Shown: positions 1-7,361 of the stretch, one piece after another
Position numbering within the stretch: the stretch's first letter is position 1
Layout of the letters: the number at the start of each line of letters is the position of its first letter
Assembly: GCA_049325415.1 (NCBI GenBank)
Contig: JBMOLL010000007.1
Span: 1 to 24,329, forward strand
DNA: 24,329 nucleotides
Direction of reading: 5' to 3'
DNA from: JBMOLL01 sp049325415
GTDB lineage: Bacteria; Bacteroidota; Bacteroidia; Bacteroidales; GCA-2748055
Notes under the pieces: model-generated
What the model was told of the DNA's origin: nothing
What the model saw: the letters and a program-made list of their open reading frames with translations, nothing else
The model's database searches: none
Position numbers and translations under genes: made by a program

Positions 1-452
1 GGATTGGCAATGATCCGTCCGTTATCGCTTCTGCGGAAATGGGCATCGCCGAAGTTCAGCTCCATCACACCGGCCTTTATTGTGGTGTAATTCAAGATCT
101 TAGTCAGCGCTTCCGAATGGATGAAAGGCAACTGGTCGATCAGCAGATAGCCATCCTTCACCCAGGCTTCCGAATGGTGACGTGAGGAAAGATAGGTGGT
201 GAGGTGAACACGGATCCCCGGTGCCAGTCCGGCGGAAATATTGAAATTGGCTGTGGGAAGGTTCATTCCTTTTCCCAGGGCGATCAGCGCTGAATCAGCA
301 TGATGACTGAGCCCCTGGAATTGCACGGCAAAGTCGGCTCCCACCTTTGCCTTTACCTTTTCAAAGGGTACGCTGTCAATCTGAGCCAGTTCGAAATTCT
401 GAGCGAAAAGCGGGGTGGCAGCGAGTAAAAGAAAGTAGAATAACTTTTTCAT
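1..452 (-). CDS. Putative outer-membrane protein, C-terminus cut by window edge
   Basis: The reading frame is open from an ATG at 452 to the left edge of the window, so about 150 N-terminal residues are visible and the C-terminus is missing. It begins with a clear Sec signal peptide (MKKLFYFLLLAATPLFAQ, cleavage probably after AQ). The mature part has alternating polar and hydrophobic stretches (for example GIRVHLTTYLSS and GVMELNFGDAHFRRSD) like the strands of an outer-membrane beta-barrel, and the last of these resembles a segment found in Bacteroidota porin-like proteins. It starts only 12 bases after the yceI-like gene stops, so the two probably share an mRNA. I do not recognise a named family with certainty. 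Export is well supported; the barrel assignment is inferred from pattern only. Confidence 0.55.
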   Translation of the reverse strand, partial: MKKLFYFLLLAATPLFAQNFELAQIDSVPFEKVKAKVGADFAVQFQGLSHHADSALIALGKGMNLPTANFNISAGLAPGIRVHLTTYLSSRHHSEAWVKDGYLLIDQLPFIHSEALTKILNYTTIKAGVMELNFGDAHFRRSDNGRIIAN

Positions 453-464
453 GATTATTTTTTA

Positions 465-1073
465 TTAATGATTAAGATAGGTGATGCTCGTATTCTGCTG
501 AAAATCCAGATCAAAGGTCAATTCCACCTGATTCCCTGTTTTCAGGGCCCCCATCATGGCTGTCGGGGGATCGATTTTGTAATTCAGCATATCGAGCTTA
601 AATGTTCCGTTAATCTTTAACCGGTCCTTTGCCGGGCTTTCCCCGGTAAAGGTGGTGTTAATGTCCCGGGTAATGCCGGCCAGCTGCAGTTTACCGTATA
701 CGCGACCGGAAAACTTACCTCCGGCTTCCGGCTTGAGGTCTACATGGGTCAGATGAAAGACAATCTCGGGATAGTCATCACTTTTCAGTGCATCCCAGGC
801 TTTACCATCCATAATGCTGTTATGACTCTTAATATCTTTTGACTTCAGTTTTACGGTACCATCCGAGATCTGACTTACTGCACCCTCATTCAGTGCAATA
901 CTGATGGAACCGGCCAGATTGGATGCATCCATTTCCCAGTCGTGCAGGGAAGAAGTACCCTTGATCACGATCGAAGAATTATTGCTGCTGATCCTGTAGT
1001 TCTCCTGTGCACTGAGCATGAAGGGAACCAGCAAAAGGACCGCAATGGTGCTTATTATTTGTCTGTTCTTCAT
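465..1073 (-). CDS. YceI family periplasmic lipocalin-like protein
   Basis: 202 residues with a signal peptide (MKNRQIISTIAVLLLVPFMLSAQ). The mature domain has the YceI pattern: an early SSLHDWEMDA segment, KLKSKDIKSHNSIMDGKAWDALKS followed by YPEIVFHLT, then GKLQLAGITRDINTTFTGE near the C-terminus. YceI proteins are secreted beta-barrel folds related to lipocalins that bind isoprenoid-type lipids in structurally characterised members; the ligand here is unknown. It is the first gene of a probable two-gene unit with the exported protein that begins 12 bases downstream. The 224-base gap between it and the DUF2891 gene should hold its promoter, though I see no convincing TAnnTTTG box there. Length is normal for the family. 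Confidence 0.88.
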   Translation of the reverse strand: MKNRQIISTIAVLLLVPFMLSAQENYRISSNNSSIVIKGTSSLHDWEMDASNLAGSISIALNEGAVSQISDGTVKLKSKDIKSHNSIMDGKAWDALKSDDYPEIVFHLTHVDLKPEAGGKFSGRVYGKLQLAGITRDINTTFTGESPAKDRLKINGTFKLDMLNYKIDPPTAMMGALKTGNQVELTFDLDFQQNTSITYLNH

Positions 1074-1297
1074 GATAAATCATTTAATCATATAAATCCT
1101 ATCGAAATAGTAGGACTAAAATAATCTATATTTGGAATAAGAGATGTTAAATTCTGAAAATATTGACGAAGGAAGAGAGGGACAATTTTTTAAGATTCAA
1201 ATATTCAGATGCTTACACCAAAATATTCAAATGTTAAATTTTTAACATCCCAATTTCACAGTGTATTTTGCAGTACACGGGGAATGGTAATTTTCGC

Positions 1298-2389
1298 TTA
1301 CCTCCGGGAGAAAAGGGCATAAACGGCAAAGGAGGCCAGCCAGTGCTCTCCCTCATAATTACCGCTGGCAATATAGGGCAGCGAGGCTTCCAGGTGCCGG
1401 TCGGCCAGCTGGTCAAGCTGACCGCGTTCATCCGACAGTCGCGCCGAGATATGATACAGGCACCAGGCGCGGCTGAGGTTCAGTCCGTCGAGATGAACAA
1501 TCTTGGGATCACTGCGGTCGGTGAGAATGGCTGGTTCCAGCTGAAAACCGGGCTGAAGGAGTCCGGGGATAAACTTTTTGATCCACCTGCGGTAAGCTTC
1601 CCGGTCCATGACCCGGCTCATCAGGTCGGCTTCGATCAGGCAGGGTGAAAGGAAATCAAAGCCCGACGGTTCCCAGGATAGCGGACAGTTCCGGTCATTG
1701 CCGTAAAATTCCAGAGCCTTTCCACGGATCAGTTCTGTAAGTTCCGTTTCCTGCATGGCCACCGCATAATCCCAGGCAAAGGTAAGCCCGAAGGCGGTAT
1801 TGGTATGTTCTCCCACGCGGATGGGGTAGGGCAGCACTTTCAGAAAGGCTTTGTACTTCCCGACCAGGGTGTCGGCCAGTGGTTTCAGGTGGGCCGACAG
1901 TTCTTTTCCCAGCGGATCGTCCCAGGTCAGCAACTCGAGCTCGAGCTGAAGGAACCAGGCCCAGCCGTAAGTGCGTTCGAAGGTGCTGTTCCCTTCGGTC
2001 AGGAAATAGGCCGTTTCCTGTTGCAGGTTCTCTGTCGAGAGGTTTTCGGCCAGTTTTTCCCGTATTTCCTCTTCCTCGGGGATCCCCGGGTAGGTTTTCA
2101 GCAGTTTTACAAGCGTCCAGTGTCCGTGCACGGAGCTGTGCCAGTCGAAGCAACCGTAGAAAGCCGGATGATCCTCCCTTGGCGTTTTAAGTGCCTCATC
2201 GTTGCCGAGCACCCCTCCGGGTTTATAGGGATAGGGTTTCTGGATGCAGTTCAGTGCAGGGGTCAGCAGCGCCGACACCTGTCCGGGTTGGAGCACTTCC
2301 GGGCTGTTCGTTTCCTTCCCGGTTCCGGGTTGCCGGCACGATGTCAGAAGGAAGAGCAGGCCAGTAAGCAGAAGGAAAGTGTGTTTCAC
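1298..2389 (-). CDS. DUF2891 family lipoprotein
   Basis: 363 residues. It begins with a GTG codon at 2389 because no ATG precedes the signal peptide in frame. The N-terminus MKHTFLLLTGLLFLLTSC ends in a lipobox (LTSC), so the protein should be lipidated and anchored at the outer or inner membrane, facing the periplasm. The mature part matches the DUF2891 pattern: HPAFYGCFDWHSSVHGHWTL near residue 95, then GWAWFLQLELEL, GEHTNTAFGL, the LSWEPSGFDFLSPCL segment, HLDGLNLSRAW, and GEHWLASFAVY at the end. These resemble the helical repeats of alpha/alpha-toroid proteins, but the biochemical function of DUF2891 is not known to me. It stands alone and is divergent from the helicase gene. Confidence 0.85.
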   Translation of the reverse strand: MKHTFLLLTGLLFLLTSCRQPGTGKETNSPEVLQPGQVSALLTPALNCIQKPYPYKPGGVLGNDEALKTPREDHPAFYGCFDWHSSVHGHWTLVKLLKTYPGIPEEEEIREKLAENLSTENLQQETAYFLTEGNSTFERTYGWAWFLQLELELLTWDDPLGKELSAHLKPLADTLVGKYKAFLKVLPYPIRVGEHTNTAFGLTFAWDYAVAMQETELTELIRGKALEFYGNDRNCPLSWEPSGFDFLSPCLIEADLMSRVMDREAYRRWIKKFIPGLLQPGFQLEPAILTDRSDPKIVHLDGLNLSRAWCLYHISARLSDERGQLDQLADRHLEASLPYIASGNYEGEHWLASFAVYALFSRR

Positions 2390-2593
2390 GCCTGTACTTT
2401 TTTCAAAGGTAGGTTTTTTTCAGGACGACCCGGGTGCATATCCCCCGAAAGCTGCACCTGTTTTTTTTAAAACCCTGTGAACTCTGTTCGTTTTTTTTTA
2501 ATTTAGCTCTCTCCAATCTTCCGGAACAGCTTGATAACCCGGCAATGCTGGCCCGGGTTTTTGTACCGGAGCAAGCCAGTCGTTTGCCACAAG

Positions 2594-5131
2594 ATGAAGA
2601 CTATGGAACTAATTCGCGATCCGGAATGGCAGCTGGCCTTTGACTTCGTCCAATACACAGGCCGTCATATCTTCCTTACCGGCAGGGCCGGAACGGGAAA
2701 AACAACATTCCTGCACACCCTTAAAAAGAATGCACCCAAGCGGATGGTGGTAGTGGCCCCCACCGGTGTGGCAGCCATCAATGCCGGAGGGGTGACCATC
2801 CATTCTTTCTTCCAGTTGCCCTTCGGTCCCATGGTGCCCGGTGCCGAACGGCGTGAGGAGCCTTCCGGCCGGGGTGGCGCGAAAAAGGAAGCCGGGGTCT
2901 TTAATAAGGTAAGCCGGGAGAAGATCAATATAATCCGCAGCCTCGACCTGCTGGTGATCGACGAGGTGAGCATGGTACGGGCCGATCTGCTCGACGCCAT
3001 CGACGGGGTGCTGCGCCGCTACCGGCACAGTCAGACGCCCTTTGGCGGGGTGCAGCTTCTGATGATCGGCGACCTGCAGCAGCTGGCCCCGGTGATCCGG
3101 CAGGAGGACTGGGAGATCCTGCAGCCATATTATGACACGGGCTTTTTCTTCGGCAGCCAGGCCCTGCGCAAAACCAGCTATATTACCATCGAGCTGAACC
3201 GGGTTTTCCGGCAGCGCGACCAGGATTTTATCGGCCTGCTGAACAGGGTGAGGGACAACCGGGTGGATGAGCACCTGCTGGAAGCGCTGAACAGCCGTGT
3301 GGACCGGTCGTTCCGGCCCGACGACAAGGATGGCTATATCACCCTCACCACGCATAATGCCCAGGCAAAGGAACTGAATGACAGGAAACTGGCAGAGCTG
3401 AAAGGGAAGACCTATGTGTTCAGCGCAGAGATAACAGGCGATTTTCCCGCTTACGCTTATCCCACCGACCAGGAGCTGTTGCTGAAGGAAGGCGCCCAGG
3501 TGATGTTCGTAAAGAACGACCCTTCGCCGGAAAAGCGTTTTTATAACGGGAAGATCGGCCGGATCACGGAGATCGGGGAGGAGGAGATCCTGGTTCACTG
3601 TGAAGGGGAGGAGGAGGAGATCAGCGTCACGACCCTGGAGTGGCAGAATATGAAATACACGATCGATCCCGAGTCGCGCGAGATCGAGGAGCAGCAGGTG
3701 GGCTCTTTTATCCAGGTCCCGCTGCGCCTGGCCTGGGCCATCACGATCCACAAGAGCCAGGGGCTGACTTTCGACCGCGTGATCATTGATGCGCAGGCGG
3801 CCTTTGCCCACGGACAGGTCTACGTGGCGCTGAGCCGCTGCCGCACTCTCGGGGGACTGGTCCTCTGTACGCCGGTCATCCGCCCCGGGATCATCAGCGA
3901 TCAATCTGTGCGGGAATTCAGCGAGCAGGTGACCGCCTCGGTCCCCGGTCCCGACGATCTCGACCGCGCCCGGCGGGAGTACCGCGCTTCCCTGCTCACC
4001 GGCCTGTTCGATTTCACAGCCCTGCTGGCGGCGGTGCGCCGGTGCAGAAGAGTGGCCATGGAGCATGAAGCCGCGCTTACGGGTCAGCCCGTACTTTTTT
4101 TCAAAGAAATGGAGGAAAGGGCCGAAACAGAGATCGGCAACGTGGCCCGGCGCTTCGGGGACCAGCTCCGGCAGCTTCTGGAGGCTGCGGGGAATGACGC
4201 GCACTACGAACCCCTGCAGGAGCGGGTGAGGGCTGCTGCCGCGTATTTCGCGGAAAAATGTGCCCGGCTGTTCGGCGATACCGATCCGGAGGAGCGTTTT
4301 GATAGCGATAATAAAGCCGTATTAAAGGCATTTTCCCTAGAGACCGGGAGGCTACAGGATGAATGCCGGGAGAAACTGGCCTGTCTGCAAGCCTGCACGG
4401 AGGGCTTCGACACGGGCCGCTTCCTGAGGGCCCGTGCCCTGGCGGCCTTGGAGCCGGTGAGGGCGAAGAAGCGCGGTGCGAAAGACCGTCTGCCCGACGC
4501 CGGTCCCGCCGATGCCCGGCTTGCGGCAACGCTGAAAAGCTGGCGGGTTGCTCTGGCAAAGCAGTCGGGGATCCCGGCTTACATGGTCCTCAGCGTCAAG
4601 GCGATTGAGGGGATTGCCGCGCACCGCCCCATGGATTACGCCACCCTGCTGAAGATCAAGGGGATCGGTAAAAAGAAGGTGCAGCAGTACGGGCGGGAGA
4701 TCCTGGAGATGGTCTGGCTGAATGCCGGCAGGGACCCTTCAGTGCTGGGGGCGGCGGAGCTGCCCATGGAGGAAAAGGCGGCGAAGCGGAAGTCCGGAAA
4801 GGAAAAGAAAGCGGAGGAGGGAGGAGGAAAGGCCGGCAAGGGCGACAGCGTGGAGCTGACCTACAAACTGTTCAGGGAAGGGATGAAGCCGGAGGAGATT
4901 GCCGGGGTTCGGAACCTGGTTGCCGGGACGGTCTACGCCCACCTTCAGAAGCTGGTTGGCGAGGGCCGGATCAGTGCGGAGGAAGTGCTGGGTGAGGCAC
5001 GTACCCGCTCGCTGGAGCGCTGGTTCAGGGCCCATCCGGGTGTGCCCCTGAAAGAGGCAAAGGAGCAGCTGGGCAGGGATACGGGCTATGAAGAGCTGCG
5101 CATTGTCCTGGCCGGCATGGAGCGCAAATGA
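2594..5131 (+). CDS. Pif1-like SF1 helicase with HRDC and C-terminal HTH domains
   Basis: About 845 residues from the ATG at 2594 (MKTMELIRDPEW); the open frame reaches back to 2531, but the first 21 residues look untranslated. The N-terminal half is an SF1 helicase: Walker A GRAGTGKTTF near residue 30, VVVAPTGVAAINAGGVTIHS (motif Ia), Walker B LLVIDEVSMV, FGGVQLLMIGDLQQLAPV, and late motifs TIHKSQGLTFDRV and VYVALSRC. This is the Pif1/RecD-like set, implying a 5'-3' DNA helicase. A basic, helical middle part is followed by an HRDC domain (about residues 640-700, ending LLKIKGIGKKKVQQYGREIL) and a C-terminal HTH_40-like domain (ELTYKLFREGMKPEEIAG...GTVYAHLQKLV). This three-part arrangement is standard in Bacteroidota chromosomes. 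It probably acts in replication or repair. Confidence 0.9.
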   Translation: MKTMELIRDPEWQLAFDFVQYTGRHIFLTGRAGTGKTTFLHTLKKNAPKRMVVVAPTGVAAINAGGVTIHSFFQLPFGPMVPGAERREEPSGRGGAKKEAGVFNKVSREKINIIRSLDLLVIDEVSMVRADLLDAIDGVLRRYRHSQTPFGGVQLLMIGDLQQLAPVIRQEDWEILQPYYDTGFFFGSQALRKTSYITIELNRVFRQRDQDFIGLLNRVRDNRVDEHLLEALNSRVDRSFRPDDKDGYITLTTHNAQAKELNDRKLAELKGKTYVFSAEITGDFPAYAYPTDQELLLKEGAQVMFVKNDPSPEKRFYNGKIGRITEIGEEEILVHCEGEEEEISVTTLEWQNMKYTIDPESREIEEQQVGSFIQVPLRLAWAITIHKSQGLTFDRVIIDAQAAFAHGQVYVALSRCRTLGGLVLCTPVIRPGIISDQSVREFSEQVTASVPGPDDLDRARREYRASLLTGLFDFTALLAAVRRCRRVAMEHEAALTGQPVLFFKEMEERAETEIGNVARRFGDQLRQLLEAAGNDAHYEPLQERVRAAAAYFAEKCARLFGDTDPEERFDSDNKAVLKAFSLETGRLQDECREKLACLQACTEGFDTGRFLRARALAALEPVRAKKRGAKDRLPDAGPADARLAATLKSWRVALAKQSGIPAYMVLSVKAIEGIAAHRPMDYATLLKIKGIGKKKVQQYGREILEMVWLNAGRDPSVLGAAELPMEEKAAKRKSGKEKKAEEGGGKAGKGDSVELTYKLFREGMKPEEIAGVRNLVAGTVYAHLQKLVGEGRISAEEVLGEARTRSLERWFRAHPGVPLKEAKEQLGRDTGYEELRIVLAGMERK

Positions 5132-5204
5132 ACTTTTTCGCGCTTTTTTCCCGGTGGGGTGACCGGTAAAAGGAATAAGTATTACATTTGCAGCGCTGAA
5201 GCTA

Positions 5205-5474
5205 AGGCCTTCGCTAAAGCTACGGCCTTCGGAGAAGGTATTCGGGAAAGCTTCGGTTTTCGGAGAAGGTCTTCGCTAAAGCTACGGTCGGGGTTGATAC
5301 GTTGGAACAGAGAACCCGCCTTCGCTAAGGCTACGGCGGGTAGAATCCGCCTTCGTCGGGGCAACGGTCAAGGTTGATATATTGGGACGAAGAGTCCGCC
5401 TTCGCCGGGGCAACGGTCGGGGTTGACACATTGGAACAGAGAACCCGCCTTCGCTAAGGCTACGGCGGGTAGAA
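5205..5474. repeat. Cluster of palindromic intergenic repeats abutting tRNA-Pro
   Basis: The 343 bases between the helicase and tRNA-Pro are mostly repeats. A 61-base unit at 5285-5345 recurs at 5414-5474 with two mismatches; a more diverged partial copy lies at 5346-5413, and related pieces go back to about 5205. Each unit holds a palindromic core of the form CCGCCTTCGCTAAGGCTACG followed by GCGG, which can fold as a hairpin. The core resembles REP-like intergenic palindromes scattered in Bacteroidota genomes. The last copy ends exactly one base before the tRNA. They may also serve as the 3' end of the helicase mRNA. No transposase gene is present. Confidence 0.75.
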
Positions 5475-5549
5475 CGGGGTATAGCGCAGTCCGGTTAGCG
5501 CACCTGCTTTGGGAGCAGGGGGTCGCAGGTTCGAATCCTGCTACCCCGA
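5475..5549 (+). tRNA. tRNA-Pro (anticodon TGG)
   Basis: A full cloverleaf can be drawn. The acceptor stem is CGGGGTA (5475-5481) paired with TACCCCG (5542-5548), with discriminator A at 5549. The anticodon arm is CCTGC-TTTGGGA-GCAGG with anticodon TGG, and the T arm is GCAGG-TTCGAAT-CCTGC. CCA follows directly (5550-5552) in the genome. The gene is the integration target: its 3' end is repeated at 24004-24018. The copy here is intact, so the tRNA should remain functional after integration. Confidence 0.96.
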
Positions 5550-5550
5550 C
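5536..5550 (+). other. attL core (15-bp direct repeat in the tRNA 3' end)
   Basis: TCCTGCTACCCCGAC here is identical to 24004-24018, and the match ends on both sides. It covers the 3' strand of the T stem, the acceptor 3' strand, the discriminator and one C. Tyrosine recombinases commonly use the 3' end of a tRNA gene as attB, and the integrase lies at the other end of the interval. Confidence 0.9.
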
Positions 5551-5560
5551 CACAAACAAG

Positions 5561-5599
5561 GCCAACTACCAGTAAAATAGGTAGTTGGCTTTTTTGTTT
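5561..5599 (+). terminator. Intrinsic terminator after tRNA-Pro (element-derived)
   Basis: A perfect 10-bp hairpin, GCCAACTACC (5561-5570) with GGTAGTTGGC (5580-5589), is followed by TTTTTTGTTT. It lies just inside the element, so it replaces the terminator that the insertion displaced to 24026-24057. Confidence 0.88.
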
Positions 5600-5728
5600 C
5601 CTCAATCTGCACCACGCATGCCCCACAAAAAGGGCTCTTTTCTCGGGGACCTGCCCCGGCACACCCCGGGGAAAGGGGTAAAACGACCCCTTGTTCACTT
5701 TCTATTGTTAACTTTTCGTGGTGCATCA

Positions 5729-5965
5729 CTATGGTTTGAGCTTTGGCCGTTCGACCCGCTGGCAGTGGCCCAGGTGGTCAAGAAGGGAGCCAAAGGCATA
5801 GGTGAACGCCTCGAGGTCTTCCTTTTCCTTCTCCTGCAGATCCGGCACCTGGACCCGTTTAAGGATGCCTTTGAGCTCTTTCCTGAACTCGTGGATATAG
5901 TCAAGGTCTGCTGCAACCTGAGGGTCGGAGACCTTCAACACCGGTTTATCGTTATTGCTGGTCAT
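5729..5965 (-). CDS. Small acidic/basic helical protein of the attL-side operon, unknown
   Basis: 78 residues from an ATG at 5965 (MTSNNDKPVLKVSDPQ). The open frame extends further upstream, but that part overlaps the preceding gene and has no protein-like composition. An AAGGAGGT box sits five bases before this ATG, which decides the start. The start lies within the last 14 bases of the 145-residue gene, so translation is probably coupled. The sequence is helical and charged (VAADLDYIHEFRKELKGILKRVQVPDLQEKEKEDLEAF in the middle), with no recognised family. It is the last gene of a three-gene operon. Function unknown. Confidence 0.6.
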   Translation of the reverse strand: MTSNNDKPVLKVSDPQVAADLDYIHEFRKELKGILKRVQVPDLQEKEKEDLEAFTYAFGSLLDHLGHCQRVERPKLKP

Positions 5966-6389
5966 GGACCACCTCCTTTCCTTCGAAGAATAGTTTATCC
6001 AGCTGCTGCAGGGCGACATCCAATGCCTTATAGGTTTTGTATTCGTCAGCGATGGTGTCCAGGGATTCTTCAATCTTCAGCTGGTAGAGTACCAGGGCGT
6101 CGATCAGCTCCCGGAGGGTATTGGTGTATGTTCCCCTATCCCAGGCATGGATGAAATAATCAATATCCTGCCCGGTGACACTAATTCTCAGAATACTGTT
6201 CATGCTTAGGTATGCTGCATAGACCGTGTCCTTGAAACCGAATCCCGGGTTATCATGGTATAGGAAGAAAATATCCATCATGTGCCGGAGATCCTTCCGA
6301 AGGGTTGAAGGTTTGACCATGGAAAAGAGAACCTGGATTATCATCTCAGCCTGGCTGAGCTGTTCCTTTGTGGCTTTTTTGAATTCCAT
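5952..6389 (-). CDS. Unknown helical protein, paralogue of the gene upstream (pair member B)
   Basis: 145 residues, all-helical by composition, no signal peptide or membrane segment. It is clearly related to the 142-residue product of the preceding gene: both share a core with L-R-DL at the start, then FFLYH, F-DTV, an aligned Y-L/I-L-DD/S-L segment, and a C-terminal stretch ending in a 'kTYKALDVAL' versus 'DTYSVLDGML' type motif. It starts two bases after its paralogue stops and has a GGGGAGG sequence ahead of the ATG. I do not recognise the family. Position between tRNA-Pro and the cargo suggests an accessory function of the island, but nothing in the sequence says which. Confidence 0.72.
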   Translation of the reverse strand: MEFKKATKEQLSQAEMIIQVLFSMVKPSTLRKDLRHMMDIFFLYHDNPGFGFKDTVYAAYLSMNSILRISVTGQDIDYFIHAWDRGTYTNTLRELIDALVLYQLKIEESLDTIADEYKTYKALDVALQQLDKLFFEGKEVVHDQQ

Positions 6390-6391
6390 GA

Positions 6392-6820
6392 TTATTCCTC
6401 CCCTTTCATTTCGTTAATAACCACTTTGAGCATCCCATCCAGGACTGAATAGGTGTCTTTGTAAAGCTGGGCTGTATCAACCCGGGGATCCTCTTCGACA
6501 CTGTGGAGAAAGTGAGCATCCATCATGGTTTTAAGGCTCTCCCGAATGTCTGAGAGATCTGCCCATCCTTCCAGGTCATAGATACTTACTGCCGTGGCTT
6601 CTGTTTTCAGGAAATCATCCAGTAACCGGTAGTGATAGAATACCGTGTCGATGAATTCTCTTTCGGCTCCTTGATGGTAGAGGAAGAAGGAGAAGATCAG
6701 TTCTTTGAGATCCTCCCTGAGGTCATAAGGTTTTACAGAAGGATACTTCTCTGTAATAACTTTCCTGGCCTGGACGGCCAGATCCGTGCGCTTTGCGCTT
6801 TTGTCCATCGTGTCGTGCAT
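6392..6820 (-). CDS. Unknown helical protein, first gene of attL-side operon (pair member A)
   Basis: 142 residues from the ATG at 6820; a second in-frame ATG four codons on (6808, MDKSAKRTDL) is an alternative start. The protein is soluble and helical, related to the downstream 145-residue protein through the shared FFLYH core and the segments around it. It has a long leader of about 160 bases with strong predicted folding, and its first start codon lies inside one arm of a 10-bp inverted repeat (see the leader entry). A TAnnTTTG box at 6990-6997 is a good promoter candidate. No function can be assigned. Confidence 0.72.
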   Translation of the reverse strand: MHDTMDKSAKRTDLAVQARKVITEKYPSVKPYDLREDLKELIFSFFLYHQGAEREFIDTVFYHYRLLDDFLKTEATAVSIYDLEGWADLSDIRESLKTMMDAHFLHSVEEDPRVDTAQLYKDTYSVLDGMLKVVINEMKGEE

Positions 6821-6983
6821 TGATTTAATGGATTAGGTTTAAAAAGAAGGGAGGTCACTGCACGACACTTCAAAGCGAAGCCTTGAAAGGACTCCGGGAC
6901 TTGCACCCGTATGCCTCCCCCATGTCTTTGTTTAAGCCTATGTCTTGATTTTCGTGGCTTCATAGATTAGTTTAAAGTATCGT
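6821..6983 (-). promoter_or_regulatory. Structured 5' leader of the attL-side operon
   Basis: On the minus strand, the region 6849-6919 can fold as a multibranch structure. GGGAGG (about 6914-6919) pairs with CCTCCC (6849-6854), enclosing a hairpin CGGG-TGCAAGT-CCCG (6895-6909) and a hairpin TTCAAGG-CTTCG-CTTTGAA (6869-6887). A further 10-bp perfect inverted repeat, GTGTCGTGCA with TGCACGACAC (6810-6819 and 6859-6868), would pair the first start codon of the 142-residue gene into a stem. The two folds share bases near 6849-6868, so they could be alternatives. This looks like translational control or an RNA element, but it matches no riboswitch that I know. Confidence 0.4.
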
Positions 6984-6989
6984 GCACTA

Positions 6990-6997
6990 CAAAGCTA
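6990..6997 (-). promoter_or_regulatory. Bacteroidota -7 box TAGCTTTG
   Basis: The minus strand reads TAGCTTTG, a full match to TAnnTTTG. The -33 region is weak (TTTCTG near 7018-7023). Transcription would start near 6983 and give a leader of about 160 bases. TCGTGCA at 6980-6986 lies at the start site and repeats the 7-mer found in both arms of the leader inverted repeat. Confidence 0.5.
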
Positions 6998-7361
6998 CAA
7001 AAAATCTGAATATAGGGCAGAAATATTAATAAATTTTGCGATTCTCAGATTATCAATTGCTTACATAACTGCTCAAGAGCTCGCCATTACCTGAGAATGT
7101 GAAGTACGCCTTATTCAGCTTGTAAGTCACTGGCTGGAGCTACCGTCCACGAAAACCTTTATTGAAACTATTTCAAATGTGAGGGTACTCACATATGACG
7201 ATTTAGTGCAAGTAAGTGAAGGATCCTCCCTAAATGGTGGCGGTACTTGGATGCACGAAGATGTTGCCATTCCCCTGACAATGTCAATACCTCCTGCAGG
7301 GAACCGGCCAGGCCCCGGGATCCGGCTGAGGCTTCCCTGGGGCACACCCAAGGCCCGGCCA
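6998..7361. other. Gap of about 360 bases without a supported gene
   Basis: The frames that are open here overlap one another on both strands and have no protein-like composition. The left half is AT-rich and holds the upstream part of the promoter for the operon at 5729-6820. The right half (about 7230-7360) becomes GC-rich like the phage-type genes. I see no other clear structure. Confidence 0.5.

Noticed and set aside
2609..4204. 531-codon open frame on the minus strand opposite the helicase
   Set aside because: Shadow of the GC-rich helicase gene; composition rich in H, L, P, and Q without domains, while the plus strand encodes all helicase motifs.
5285..5474. Possible CRISPR array
   Set aside because: Only two good copies of a long palindromic unit, no equal-length unique spacers and no cas genes.
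6849..6919. Plus-strand tRNA-like cloverleaf (GGGAGGT/GCCTCCC acceptor and T-arm-like hairpin)
   Set aside because: The T-loop sequence is wrong on this strand, no D arm or seven-base anticodon loop can be drawn, and on the minus strand the T-arm-like hairpin is at the wrong end. Kept only as part of the structured leader.
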